DNA from: Berberis thunbergii
Lineage: Eukaryota > Streptophyta > Magnoliopsida > Ranunculales > Berberidaceae
Direction: 5' to 3'
NCBI GenBank assembly: GCA_003290165.1
Contig: QNQO01000509.1
Location: forward strand, 281,001-345,000
DNA: 64,000 bases
Of this stretch, positions 46,971 to 58,679 are shown piece by piece; positions within the stretch are counted from its first letter, which is position 1; each line of letters begins with the position of its first letter. A program made the position numbers and the translations under genes. The notes under the pieces are model-generated. The model was not told the origin of the DNA. It did not search any database and saw only the letters and a list, made by a program, of their open reading frames with translations.

Positions 46971-46975
46971 ATTAC

Positions 46976-47273
46976 ATTCAGTGTATTTGATTAAGCAATA
47001 TATCAGGCAAAAAAAATGCACTTCAGTGTTTAATGAGTGGTTACTCGCACTACTTATTAACAGAGTTCGTGTTGCCCAACACTGAAAACCAAGGATGCAC
47101 TGACACGACAAAATGACTCGTAGGGGTGGGCCAAGATGAGATGGACCTCATCCCTATCTCATCTCGTTTGCTCGGGATCGGGACGGTATAGACCTCATTT
47201 TGACCTCGTCCATTCCCAAACGAGTTCGGGACGGAACGGGATGAGCATATACTAAAATATGAATTGAAATTTT
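46976..47273. repeat. Block B, copy 1 of the tandem duplication
   Basis: 298 bp matching 48280-48577. It contains the first about 153 bp of the hAT-like element (from 47121), cut off where copy 2 of the DUF674 fragment starts. Confidence 0.75.
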
Positions 47274-48279
47274 GGCAGACGTCAGAGAAACCAATTTCAA
47301 ACTTATAATACAACTACTATACTAGCGAACATTATCTCTCTCTAACACAAAATAAAATAGAAATGAACTTTGAAATTAGTTAACTGTAATCAGTATAACC
47401 ATCTAACAAAGAAAAAGAAAAAAAAAACATAGAAATTATTAAAGTTATTAACTTACTTCATGTTCCCCACACTAACAACCTCTTATTTCAAATTGCTTTT
47501 GAAGCACACCCAAATAATAAATGTCATCTTTTGTCAAGTTATCAACAAGAATACTAGTACAGTTGACAACAGAGATGCTACAACTCAATTTTACCACCAA
47601 TTCATCAGTCACTAAGTAAGTAAATACGTCCTTTACATATCCATTTCCAAATTTTGCGAATCTGCGAGCATACCTAAAGTTCTTGATTGAGCCCCTTCAT
47701 ATTTGCAGCCTCCTTTTGCAATATGTAATAACCGATTCTTGATTCCCTATAGAAAGGAAATCATTGGGTTGAGCAGCAGATCCACGTAGTGTTCTTCCAA
47801 CATTTTGTTCTTGTCAGTAGACAAGTAGACAAACGTTACACAGACTCGTAGAGATTATCTAGATTTCCTACATAAGTACGTCCACCAAAGCGTTTTATTA
47901 TGGATTATGACAGAAAGGTTAAGAAACTGATCAAGAGGTCCATGAAGTATGCACTAACTAGCACATATACAACCTTGTTCTTGGATTTCCTAATAAATAG
48001 CTTCAACCTCAAACTCTTTGAATGATCTAAAGATGTTTGAGACTGAGTCGTTTTCTTTACCTGATTCAGCTACTCAAATATCTCCATTAGGTCCTCCCTC
48101 ATTTCACAAAACACGTTTGTCATCGATGTCTTAAAGAGAAGCGAATGATTGAGTAATTGTAACAGCTGTTTGAATCGAGAACATAATGAAGATTAGGTTA
48201 TGCCTGTAACAGTAAAATACATAAGATGGATTTCAGAGAAACTAAAAATAAGGAGAAAAAAAAAAGTTATATTGATTAC
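47274..48279 (-). pseudogene. DUF674 gene fragment, copy 2
   Basis: About 1006 bp nearly identical to 43651-44658. It keeps the SAY-FMDLLISFL frame that copy 1 has lost. No full-length DUF674 gene is present. Confidence 0.6.
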
Positions 48280-48424
48280 ATTCAGTGTATTTGATTAAGC
48301 AATTTATCAGGCAAAAAAAATGCGCTTCAGTGTTTAATGAGTGGTTACTCACACTAATTATTAACAGAGTTAGTGCTGCCCAACACTGAAAACCAAGGAT
48401 GCACCGACATGACACAATGACTCG

Positions 48425-49201
48425 TAGGGGTGGGCCAGATGAGATGGATCTCATCCCTATCTCATCTCGTTTGCTCGGGATCGGGACGGTATAGACTTCA
48501 TCTTGATCTCGTCTATTCCCAAACGGGTTCGGGACGGAACGAGATGAGCATATACTAAAATTTGAATTGAAAATTTAATATGCAAAATTAAAAAAATTTG
48601 GACTTATCAAGCACAAAACTCAACTGAAGTTTCCATGGTGATGGACTTAAATGATAGATCCTTTGCAAATCCGTAACACAAAAAAAATTCAAATCACTTA
48701 GAGGATCCACATCTTAGCTAAAATTTATTGCTTCTAAAAGTTAAAAATCAATGGTAAAGTTATATAGTTGCTAATGTTGTAGAAGCAAATTCTCCTCCAT
48801 AATAGTCTTCTATATATTATTATATTACCATTAGCAATTTTTCTAGAGAGCCAGGCCAGCCCAATAGCATCCATCATCCTAGAGATTGGGCAATTTTCAA
48901 CATCTCTAGGATGATGGATGGTATTGGGCTGGCCTGGTTCTCTAGATTTTTTGTACCATTAGACTAGCACATGGAAGCTATGTGAGAATAAAATAATCAT
49001 GTTAACAAATAGTTTTATGGTTTCATATTACATAGTTCATACTAAATATTAAAAAAATCAATTCAGGACGAAACGGGATGGGCGGGATTGAAAATCTTCA
49101 TCCCGATTCCATCCCACTCTAGATCTGGACGGGATCAGGATGAGATTTTTCAATCCCAATAGGACCCAAAAAATTGGGACAGGATGAGATGCCTACCCCT
49201 A
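48425..49201. mobile_element. hAT-like non-autonomous element (GGGACGG-rich ends)
   Basis: It starts TAGGGGTGGGC and ends GCCTACCCCTA (inverted, one mismatch). Both subterminal regions carry inverted 'gggatcgggacgg'/'catcccgat' words. Length is 777 bp. No transposase; no clear 8-bp target duplication. It contains a long hairpin at 48842-48946. Confidence 0.55.
48842..48946. repeat. Near-perfect 45-bp inverted repeat with 15-base loop
   Basis: The arms 48842-48886 and 48902-48946 pair over 45 positions with one G-T wobble and one G-G mismatch. The arm core is 'ggccagcccaatagcatcca'. It could be a small fold-back element or a young small-RNA precursor. Confidence 0.85.
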
Positions 49202-49765
49202 GCGATTCAACAATTTCCAAAAGACTAGAATTGAATGACACGTCAAACCTTATTTTATTATTATTATTTTAAGAACTCATATGAACATAAAACAATATTG
49301 AATAATTTGCGGTCATGTACATGTCCTTATGTAAGAACATCATTTTTACGAGGTTCGTGAGATTGCTTAATAAAATTCTAAAAACTAAATAGTTTTAATC
49401 TTCAAACCATTATATACACAATTTTATAATAGAGTTACTTACTCTACCTTTATATTATTTGAATTTAAAAAAAAAAAAGCATTAAAAATGCAATATTTAT
49501 TAAGAGAAAATACAATGATTTTTATTCTAAAATCTTGGATATAATTAAAGAATATTTACATGCTACTAGTTTAACTGCAAATGGTATTGAGTTGGTAAGA
49601 CAAGATGAGGAAATCAATGAGGTTGAAGAGTAAGTATTGATTCAACCCCTCCCCAGCCGGTGTCATGATTATACTGTTCGGATGGGTTGGAAATTATTTT
49701 TCTATCTTAAATTAACTGGGAAAAATGACAATCACAATCCTTCCAGCAGTAGAACTAGGGAGAGA
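49202..49765. other. Intergenic, promoter region of the YrdC gene
   Basis: AT-rich sequence; no clear TATA box or other motif could be assigned. Confidence 0.35.
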
Positions 49766-49771
49766 GAGAGC

Positions 49772-52528
49772 ATGAATGTTCCAGCAGCTTACTCTACAAA
49801 ACTCAACTTTCCCGCTCTGAGCTTGGAAATGGCGTCAGATACAATCAGATTCTGCCGTATTGGTGGTGGCGCCACCGCTGAATCCCTCTCTTTCCGCCGC
49901 TCACTCCTAAATCTCCGCCACCTCTCATTCAACTTGAAAACAATCAACCCTCCACCGCTCCGACTGAGAGGAGCCTGCAGAGCTTCAAATAAGCGAAACC
50001 CTAAGCGCCTCAAATACTCTACCCCTCAATTCACCAAGGTAACGTAACTCACTCTAAATCTCCTTACTTTTCTTGGTTTTGTTTAAAGAAAGCCAAATTA
50101 AATTGGTTTCAGGATGGTAAGGGGTTGCTTCGTGTGGAAGTTGATCCAAGTGGTACGGACAGTTGGAAGCTGGAACCAATTGTTAACATGTTGAAACAAG
50201 GCTGTGTTGGTGTCATTCCCACTGATACTGTGTAATTATCTTTCATCTTCAATTTCTTAATCACTCTCCCTCATCTTTCTTTATGTTAATTAATATTTTG
50301 TTTATGCAAAAATAGGTATTCAATTGTCTGTCACTTAAATAACCCTTCCGCTATTGAACGTCTGCGCAGGTAAAATGGGTTTTCAATTTCAATCCTAAAC
50401 TTGCTTGATTGCTCCGTGTGTTTATTTGAAAGTGTTACGTATTTTATTGTTTGCAGAATCAAAGGAATAGATCCTTCAAAGGCAAGAGTTGTTACTTCTT
50501 CAACTCAGATTAAAATGTTAAAAGAAGCTTTTCTGATGAATTAATTTTTCATCTTTCTGCAGCCCCTTAGTATTTTGTGCCGATCATTTCGAGACATTGA
50601 CACTTATACATTGGGGTTCCCACGTGGTAATGGTCAAGGTCAAGCGAGCATCTTCCGGTTGATTAAACGTTGCTTGCCTGGGCCTGTAAGATTGATTCTT
50701 GTTGATATATTATTTACCTTTCTAAGAAGAGCAAATCTATGTTATTCAATAGGTTAAAACACTCTTAATAGCTGGAGTTGATCAATTGCTTAGTGTTATT
50801 GATTTCAGTATACCAGTTTAGTGCTGTAAGGCTCTTAAAGCAGGACATTTTACCTTAGAAGTTTATGCCTTTCTTAATAAAAAATAACGCTGAAAAACTT
50901 GCAAAGCGGGAATTGTTATTTACCTCTATTACTACGTAGCATTACTAAGCAATAATTTGGTAGCACTAGATGTTGTCCTTGTTAGCACATGTGAACTATA
51001 TGGAAGCCTGGGAAATCACATAGGCCTCCTTTTCTCATGGATCTCATCAATATCATTATTCACATCAACAATAACATCGCTGCTTCAACCATTCTTCTGT
51101 TTTGGCTCTATCTCTATTCATTCTATAATGTCAAAATGTTTCCATGTTTTTGTTATTCTCAGTATGGTCGTTCAGGTAATATGCTTTTGCACTACGAGGT
51201 ATACGACAATGTATTTGTTCACTTTCATTTGTATGGATAAATTTGGATGATGAATATTTTGATTGAGATTTAATAACATTGTGTAAATAATGTATTCTTT
51301 CATAGTTTTGGTAATTATTTAGTTGGTATCTAAACTGAACATAGTTTGTTTCTGAGGCTTACTTCTTGTGTCCATATGTGTAAACCGCTAAATGTGTCCC
51401 AAGGCGTTACTTGGTGATATACCACTGCCATCTGATGTTAGTGGACTGCAATTAATCTCTATTGGATGTTAATGATGGCCTAGATTTCTTCTGTATAAGA
51501 TTGAGCAATATTGTTTGACACTATTTTCTTTTTCGCAAACAGTATACTTTCATCTTGCCTGCAACCAAAGCACTACCAAAACAGTGTCTGAGGTATGGAA
51601 CTCAGACAGCCAAATATGTTTCTCGGAAGAATGTGGGTGTTCGCTTGCCAGATGATGCTATATGTCAAGCCATACTGGAAAAGATGGATAGCCCTTTAAT
51701 ATCCACAAGGTTGGTAGGAATTTTTGGCTAATTGGAGTTTCTTGTACTTTCTACTGAATTTCACATACAAGATCTTTCTTATATTGCATTCTGAATGGAT
51801 TATGTGCATGTTTATATCCTAGTGTAAAATGTCCAAAAGAAGATGAATGGATGATGGACCCTGTTGTAATTGCTGATGTTTATGGGCCAGAGGTATGAGC
51901 ATCTACTGATAAACTCCCCTTAATTGGGTGCATACTCTCATAGATCAATACTGTGCTGTTGTCAAACTTGACTTTCTTCATTCACTATGTTTCAGGGTCT
52001 TGATTTTGTTGTTGATGGTGGTGTTAGAGTGGCTGATCCATCCACTGTAGTTGATATGGCTGTAGATCCTCCAAGGGTTGTCAGGCAAGGAAAGGTATAA
52101 GTTGGAGCTATCTATAGTCAGAGTCTTACATTCAATACTTCTAGACATGTGGATATGTGTTATTATCATATGGTTTGCTTTAACTGGATTTAGAAACTGC
52201 TCTGAACGATATAGCAAATGTATCTCTCCCTTTTCTATGTGACTTGGGATTTGGATTCTTTGTCCGTTCCTTCATTATATATTTGGCAGGAATTCCTGCA
52301 CAACTCACAACTTCAGAAATGCTTTCTTATTTGTGTCGGCGGGTTTCATTTAAAGACTTTAGCTACATGGGTCCAGTACTGAAATTTTTTTTTTTTTGAG
52401 ACTAAATAATGCTTTATTCTGTTCTAGACTGAATTTTCATGATCTTGCAGGGGCCAGTACTGGATTTCATGTTATTGGAAGGTGATGAAAACTCTGGAAC
52501 AGAAGAAATTCTCACAGCTGCAGGGTAG
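49772..52528 (+). CDS. YrdC/Sua5-domain protein, probably plastid-targeted, nine exons
   Basis: Exons: 49772-50038, 50113-50231, 50316-50369, 50457-50481, 50563-50685, 51543-51709, 51823-51892, 51996-52094, 52451-52528. The frame is uninterrupted, giving 333 residues (314 if Met20 is used). The first about 85 residues are Ser/Arg-rich with few acidic residues, like a transit peptide. The YrdC fold follows: GCVGVIPTDTVYSIVCHL, KPLSILCRSF, LPATKALPKQCLRYG, VGVRLPDDAICQAIL and PSTVVDM. YrdC/Sua5 enzymes make threonylcarbamoyl-AMP for the tRNA t6A modification, but plants have several paralogues and this one may differ. Intron 4 starts with GC (AAG|GCAAG) instead of GT. Confidence 0.9.
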
Positions 52529-52764
52529 ATTCTAGCATAAACAACATAACAAAGGCTTTCTGACAACATGTACAATCTGTGGTTTGGAAAAATAGGATTT
52601 GAGTGTACAGTTTTAGTTTCCCAACCAAGGGATGTAAAAAATGAATAGTATAAGAAGGTCCTGGTGGAATTGGATCTATCAATTTCTGATTTCTGTAAAT
52701 AGATCTGTAACTTTATGGTAAAGCATAACAGAATCTTAATTGCTTGATCAAATTGTGCAAATTT

Positions 52765-53320
52765 GAGAAAACGAAATTCGGTTTCATATTTCCTACGAGT
52801 TAGTTGTACACAGATGCTGTTGTATTGCATGATACTGAGTTCAGATTTGAGCCTTAACATTTGAGTTGCCTGATCTTAATACTATGAGGCTGAAATTTCT
52901 TATGTGCAAATTTGAGAAAACGAAGTTTCAGTTTCATATTTCCTATGAGTTAGTTGTACACACATACTGTTGGATGTCATGACACTGAGGGTGTGTTTGG
53001 TTACATGGAATCCTATGTCATGGGAATTCATAAGGGGACCACTATATTTTAGGCTAAATTGATATATCACTCCACATTTATCATTTGACCACCATTTGAT
53101 TTTGTGATCAATGGTGGGAATGAAATTCCTATGAACATGAGAATCACATGCCTTGGGGGATATATCAATTTAGCCTAAAATATAGTGGTCTCCTCATGGA
53201 TTTCCATGGCATAGAATTCCATGCAACCAAACACACCCTAAGTTCAGATTTGAGCCTTAACATATGAGTTGCCTGATCTTAATGCTACGAGGCTGAAATT
53301 TTTCTTATGTGCAACCTCAA
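52765..53320. repeat. Tandem duplication downstream of YrdC, split by a MITE
   Basis: 'gagaaaacgaa.ttcggtttcat', 'gttcagatttgagccttaac' and 'tgagttgcctgatcttaat' occur at 52765-52910 and again at 52915-52987 plus 53241-53310. The second copy is interrupted by the MITE. Confidence 0.7.
52989..53238. mobile_element. PIF/Harbinger (Tourist-like) MITE, 250 bp
   Basis: The terminal inverted repeat GGGTGTGTTTGGTTaCATGG / CCATGcAACCAAACACACCC continues inward imperfectly ('aggctaaattgatatatc'/'gatatatcaatttagcct'). It is flanked by TGA and TAA, a 3-bp target of the TWA type. The duplicated sister sequence at 52836-52845 shows the empty site. Confidence 0.75.
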
Positions 53321-53329
53321 TTGTGAGGA

Positions 53330-53785
53330 TGGTACAATTCAGTTATGCTATATAGGTTGGAGAAAAGAACCACATATGATATGACTGAATCAAAACAAAT
53401 TAGCTCTCAATACTTTGGTACATCAAGTGCTTGATTCACACTTTAATTATAATTTATTTTATCACAATGAGAAACAAATAAGTTAGTGAATCATCATGCC
53501 ACTTCAGTCATAAAATGACGAAGAGGGGATTTGGACACACAAGAAAGGAAACAATCGCAGTATTGTTGCTGCTTGTTCAGTCTATGTACATCTCGTGGAA
53601 AATGTGGAATCAGCAGCGTCAACCAAGGAGGATATGAAAGATATACGGTTGCTCACCTGTGTCTCTATCTAACATCCTTTATTTCAATTTTGTCCTCTAA
53701 TTGATGAGCTCTGTTGCTTGTTTATCCCTCTGAACTCTTGTCAGATAACCCCCCAGCTGAGGAACTGACGGCCCTTCCATTTATG
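53330..53785. other. Intergenic between convergent YrdC and KUP genes
   Basis: Probably the 3' region of the potassium transporter gene. No other feature was seen. Confidence 0.35.
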
Positions 53786-53787
53786 AA

Positions 53788-56700
53788 CTACACATAGTAA
53801 ATCATGCCTACTTCAATGAGACTAATGTGAGGAATGTTTAGTGCTACAGAAGGCCCTCTGCAATTTTTCCTGAGGAACGAGTATCCAATGTCAATCGCCA
53901 TCTTCTTTACAAATGAAGACGATCTGCGGGCTTTTACATAAGAGTGACCCATAATATAAGCAACCCCTGCCTCCTTTGCCTGAATCAAATCCGAAAGTTC
54001 TTCCCTTGCAGAAGGACCCATACTAGGATTCTGTGGCAATTGGAATCTCACTCGCCTTCTTATCTGTGGGATCTCATCCTCGTACATAGAATGCAAGCTC
54101 TGCAGGGTCTGCGATTTGCTGCTCAGAATGGTCGTATCAATGCCATCATCCAATTGGTCGGATACAATCAAACTTGAACTTGACTGCACAGTTCTTGCAC
54201 CTATTACAGCCATCCTCCCGTCTGATGACCAACTCTCAGAGCTAGGTGTTTGTGGCTCCTCTGCTTCCATCTGGATAAATTCCGCAACACTTTGGATAAG
54301 CTGGTTTTCAAAGTCAGTGGTGTCTCGAGGGATGTCCTTGTACCCATATCTAACAATACAACGGTACATCCGGTACGATCTTGGGCAGATCCGACCAATG
54401 AGGTAGCGCTCCTCAGAGGAGACATGAGGAACCGGGACTGATTTCACACAAACAAGCACTAAAACCTTGTGAAATGCGGGGAGATTAGTGACAAAGTGAG
54501 AGAAGATTGCAGGGACTCCTGTTGCTAGTTCTGTGTAGATGAGACCGATCCCGGGCACACGGACAATTCCAAGGCTGGGGCCTAAACCAAGTAGCCATCT
54601 CAAAGATACCTTGTTGTGCAAATCAAAGTTGTACTTCTTGCACGTTCCATAGTGCCAAACATACATTATAACCAGGAATATGCATGACAGCACAATGGGT
54701 AACCATCCTCCCTGAGGCACTTTCATGATTGCTGCTGATAGGTAGACCCCCTCAATAACTCCAAATAATAGAAGAAATATAACAGCATAAATAATGCTTT
54801 TCTGCCACACACACACCATGACAAGTGCCATGAGACATGATGTGACAAACATAACTGTCATGCAAGTAATGCCTGAAAAAGTAAGAGAAAGATCTGTAAA
54901 GACATCAAAGGATATGAAGTACAACATGCTGATAGAAGCTTTTGGAAGAAAAATGAGTAAACAAATAGTGTTCATACCATGCAAATTTCATCATGAAATA
55001 TTTCTGTCTTTAAATCCCAAGCACATGATCATGCTAGTGACAGAATGCAAATAAGAGGGAGAAGGTTGAAGCTTTGACAGTTGACTTACCATAAGCATTA
55101 CCAATCAAGGTTGTGTCTTGGAATCCAATAGTGACAGCAAGGCAAAGAATCATGAGAATCCAGTTAATTTCCGGGATGTAAATTTGGCCATATATATGTC
55201 TTGAGGTGTGGACAATCTTGACACGTGGAAAACAACCTAGTGCATGACATTGTTTGACAATGGTGAAGGTAGCTGTGATTATTGTTTGACTGCCAACAAC
55301 TGCAGCTAGAGTGGCAACCACAAAAACAGGCCAAAATACAGGATCTGCAGGAGCACGATTAAAATCAAACTTAGATTTAGAATGGATTATCTGTAGGAGA
55401 TACCTTTTAGTTTGAGTGATTCTAGCTGCAACAATATTAGAACACAGTTCAAGTGAGAATACCTGGTATGGAGTCATAGAAGCTCCTAGGAATGGAAGAC
55501 ATGTTTTAGATAGGAAAGCAGCTTGTCCCATGTATTGTACCACCAAGCATGGGTATACGAAAAATGCAAAAGCAAGCTGTCCATGCATGAATAACTTTCG
55601 GTTCAGTAGCAGTGGCTCGGACATGTATTCTGAATGACATCTACAATACTCATCTACCACAAAATTGTCCAAGGACAGCATATATGAACGGATGTAAGAT
55701 CACTGTTCTATGGGTCTACCACAAGTCAATACTGTGAAATGATTCAAGTGTATTCCTAAACCACACCATCAACATGAAGTTTGTTTCTAACCTTTTAAAG
55801 GCATATATTGGTTGGTATACAATATTATAATGCATAAAGCTTTCTAGCAGTATCATCGTCCACTCAAACATGTTGTAAACATATAGCATCACATGTCAAT
55901 GCCAAACTCATATTTGCAGGCGGCTCAATATTGCAAGCATAACGAGCTGTTATACACTTACCCTTATCGATAAACCAGTGAAGTGACCAAGATCAGCAAA
56001 CATAGCTTCCGTACCTATGGGACACAAGATAATATGGTCACTACTGCTTGTCCAATCAGACATTTCAATTACACAAGGTTTCTGTCTTTCATATTCGGTT
56101 TATAAGAATTATCAACTCCAATAACTTCAATAAACTGTCGAGCAACTGAGGCCTTATACTAGTATGCTCTTCATGTCAATTTAAATGTAGTTCTTCTCAT
56201 GTTCAAGTTCCACATACCTGTAATTGAAAGAATGACCCCTCCAAGAGAAATCCATCCATCTTTACCCGTCTGCCTAAAGAATTTGATGATATAATATGGA
56301 GAAAAAGCACGCAGTATTGAGGGGTTCCAGTATATCGTGTTGTACAGGCCAATTGTGAAAATTGATATCAACCAAATGATAACAATGGGTGCAAACATAA
56401 ATGCTACCCTATGCGTGCCAAAATGCTGCAGGGCAAAAAGGCCAATCAATATGACACAGGCTAGCAACACGACCTCACCTGGAGGGTTCAAATGCATCTA
56501 TTATCAGAACACAAATTGAGAGATACAGACAAGGGTAATGCTGCTTGCTAGTTGCTACAAGGAAGCCTTACCTTGTGTAAAAAAATTTGTATTAAATTCC
56601 AGCCCAGAGATTGATGAGAGAACTGTTCTCGCAAACAAAACCAAGGTGAGTATTTTTACCATTAAATAAGGTTTTCAAGTGGGGTATAAAGTTCATAGTA

Positions 56701-57930
56701 AATTATCAGGGAATTTTTATCAGGAGTAATTAACTAGATCAGACTGAGCCAATGAAAAGTTCACATGTACTAAACAATGTAATTTCTGAAGTAAAAAACA
56801 GAAAAATAAGGATGATTAGATATGACATTTGCAGTCACTTAACTTAACAAACATGTGAACTGTTTAATAGCCAGGCAATCACTATGTATAGGTCCTCCTG
56901 TGAACAATATCTATTTTCCTTTCTATTTTCTCCGGTGAAAATCATATAAATGGAAAATGCACCATAAGAAGGTGACACCATTTTTTGTCTTTATGTTAGA
57001 AACAAAAATATAACATCTGATTCCATATTAATGATAAATGTCTAAACTAAAAGAAGAAAGTTTATCACCTGAAATTGCTGGGGTGAGCACACCATCGCCT
57101 ATGACCATGCAAGCACCGAATAGTACCACAACAAGCAGAACTGTTCGCAACCTTTTATGCTTCTCAAGGAATTTCTTGAGTGGAGAAGAGGCCGCCAAAT
57201 GCGTTGAGGGGCCATACCTGTAAGTAGAAAGCTCCTCATCGGCTGCTTGCTGATTAGGTAGTAAGCTCAATTTTGCATGTCTACAGAGCAGTGAATAAAG
57301 AGCGAAAGTTCCACCTGATGAGTTAGTAAATATTGTTCAGTCTATAAGGAATTCATTGGATAATCTACCTAGTTACTCAAGGGCTAAGCAACAAACCTTC
57401 ACCATTATCATCTGCACATAATACGATGAGAACATACTTGACCAAAGGGATCAATGTAATGGTCCAAAAAATCAAGGAAAATGCTCCAAATATTGCGTCT
57501 TCATTTTGATGCTTTTGCAATTTTCCCACAAATGTGCTCGTGTAGACATAGAGCGGTGAAGTACTTAAGTCTCCGTAGACCAACCCAAGGCTTTGGTATG
57601 CCAATAGCAAATTTCTAGATAGATACCTCCATGAGTTCTATTCGATCCACAAAAAATCAAATTCAATTTCAAGCCAAAGCACGTAAAAACAGCTCTCAAT
57701 GAAAAGTTATATATTATCATGCTATTTTTTTTTTCCCCATCCGCCAAGCTCTAACCATTGAGTTGTCATACCATTAGCTATATTATCATTATTATTATAT
57801 TATCATACTATGACTGCTTGGTAGGGATGCAAATCCAATATAAGATGAAATGAGGTTAGCAAGAAAATGACTAGCAAACCAAACCAAAACTTGAATGAAT
57901 TACGGGTTTCAACGTATTCTATGAAAGGAG

Positions 57931-57970
<40 letters not shown>

Positions 57971-58609
57971 TCAATTAAAATTATATTTTGAAAGTTTTTT
58001 TCCGATTAAAGCTGACCAATTGAGCAACCAAGGCCAAAATTTTAACTCCTATTCAAAACTCGTTCCCACTCATACCAAAAGCAAAAAAGAAACTATATTC
58101 ACTTAAATCAGGCTCTTCTATAAGTCAATTAACTTATTAACATGTAGTTATCACCAATAATATCTAAGTCAATAAACTTAAATTTTAATCCCGACAACTG
58201 TACAAGACACCACTTCATGGCAGCCAAACAAACCCATTTAACCAAAGTTTACAAAGACATGTCCTTTATTACATAATAAGTTAACTCTCAAAGCTGATTC
58301 AATGAATCCTACTTACAAAGTCAAACTCTACATAGACCCAAACAATCAACTCAATCAGATTCAATATCAAACACCCATTTACCCATGAATTACATAAGAA
58401 TAACCACAGTAAGAAACAATGAACCCAATAACATATCAACTAAGATAATCTAAACAACCCAATCAGATACAGATCCAAATCACAACACAGATGAAGATCA
58501 AAGAAATGAAGAAGAACCCATTGTAGGGCGACTTGAAAAACCCATAAAGGGTAAAGAATCGAACCTGAGGAGGAGATCGAGGAGTAAGAAATCCAGCTTC
58601 GGGTTCCAT
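53788..58609 (-). CDS. KUP4: KT/HAK/KUP potassium transporter, KUP4/TRH1-like, nine exons, one frameshift as read
   Basis: Exons (minus): 58565-58609, 57397-57637, 57069-57314, 56572-56622, 56218-56478, 55962-56014, 55463-55576, 55090-55344, 53788-54872. All are GT-AG. Exon 1 encodes [15 protein letters not shown]. The family signature [20 protein letters not shown], then [34 protein letters not shown] and a long cytosolic tail ending IEVGMIYYV show a multi-spanning K+ transporter (about 12 helices), probably at the plasma membrane or tonoplast. Closest in memory are the KUP4/TRH1 clade proteins. With the indel corrected it has 783 residues, normal length. As read, exon 7 is 114 bases where 115 are needed: one A is missing in a short run (opposite 55504-55507), which shifts FLSK-N-MSSIP out of frame. 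Confidence 0.9.
57931..57961. repeat. (AT)n microsatellite in KUP intron 1
   Basis: About 15 AT units followed by a T-run. Confidence 0.8.
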
Positions 58610-58679
58610 TTGGCTCCTTGCTCTGCTCCGTTCTGCAAAAACCCAACCCTCCCTAACGCGACAACTCGTGATTGATTTT

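Noticed and set aside
54204..54441. Open frames on the plus strand and in other frames over KUP exon 9
   Set aside because: They are shadows of the conserved KUP C-terminal exon.
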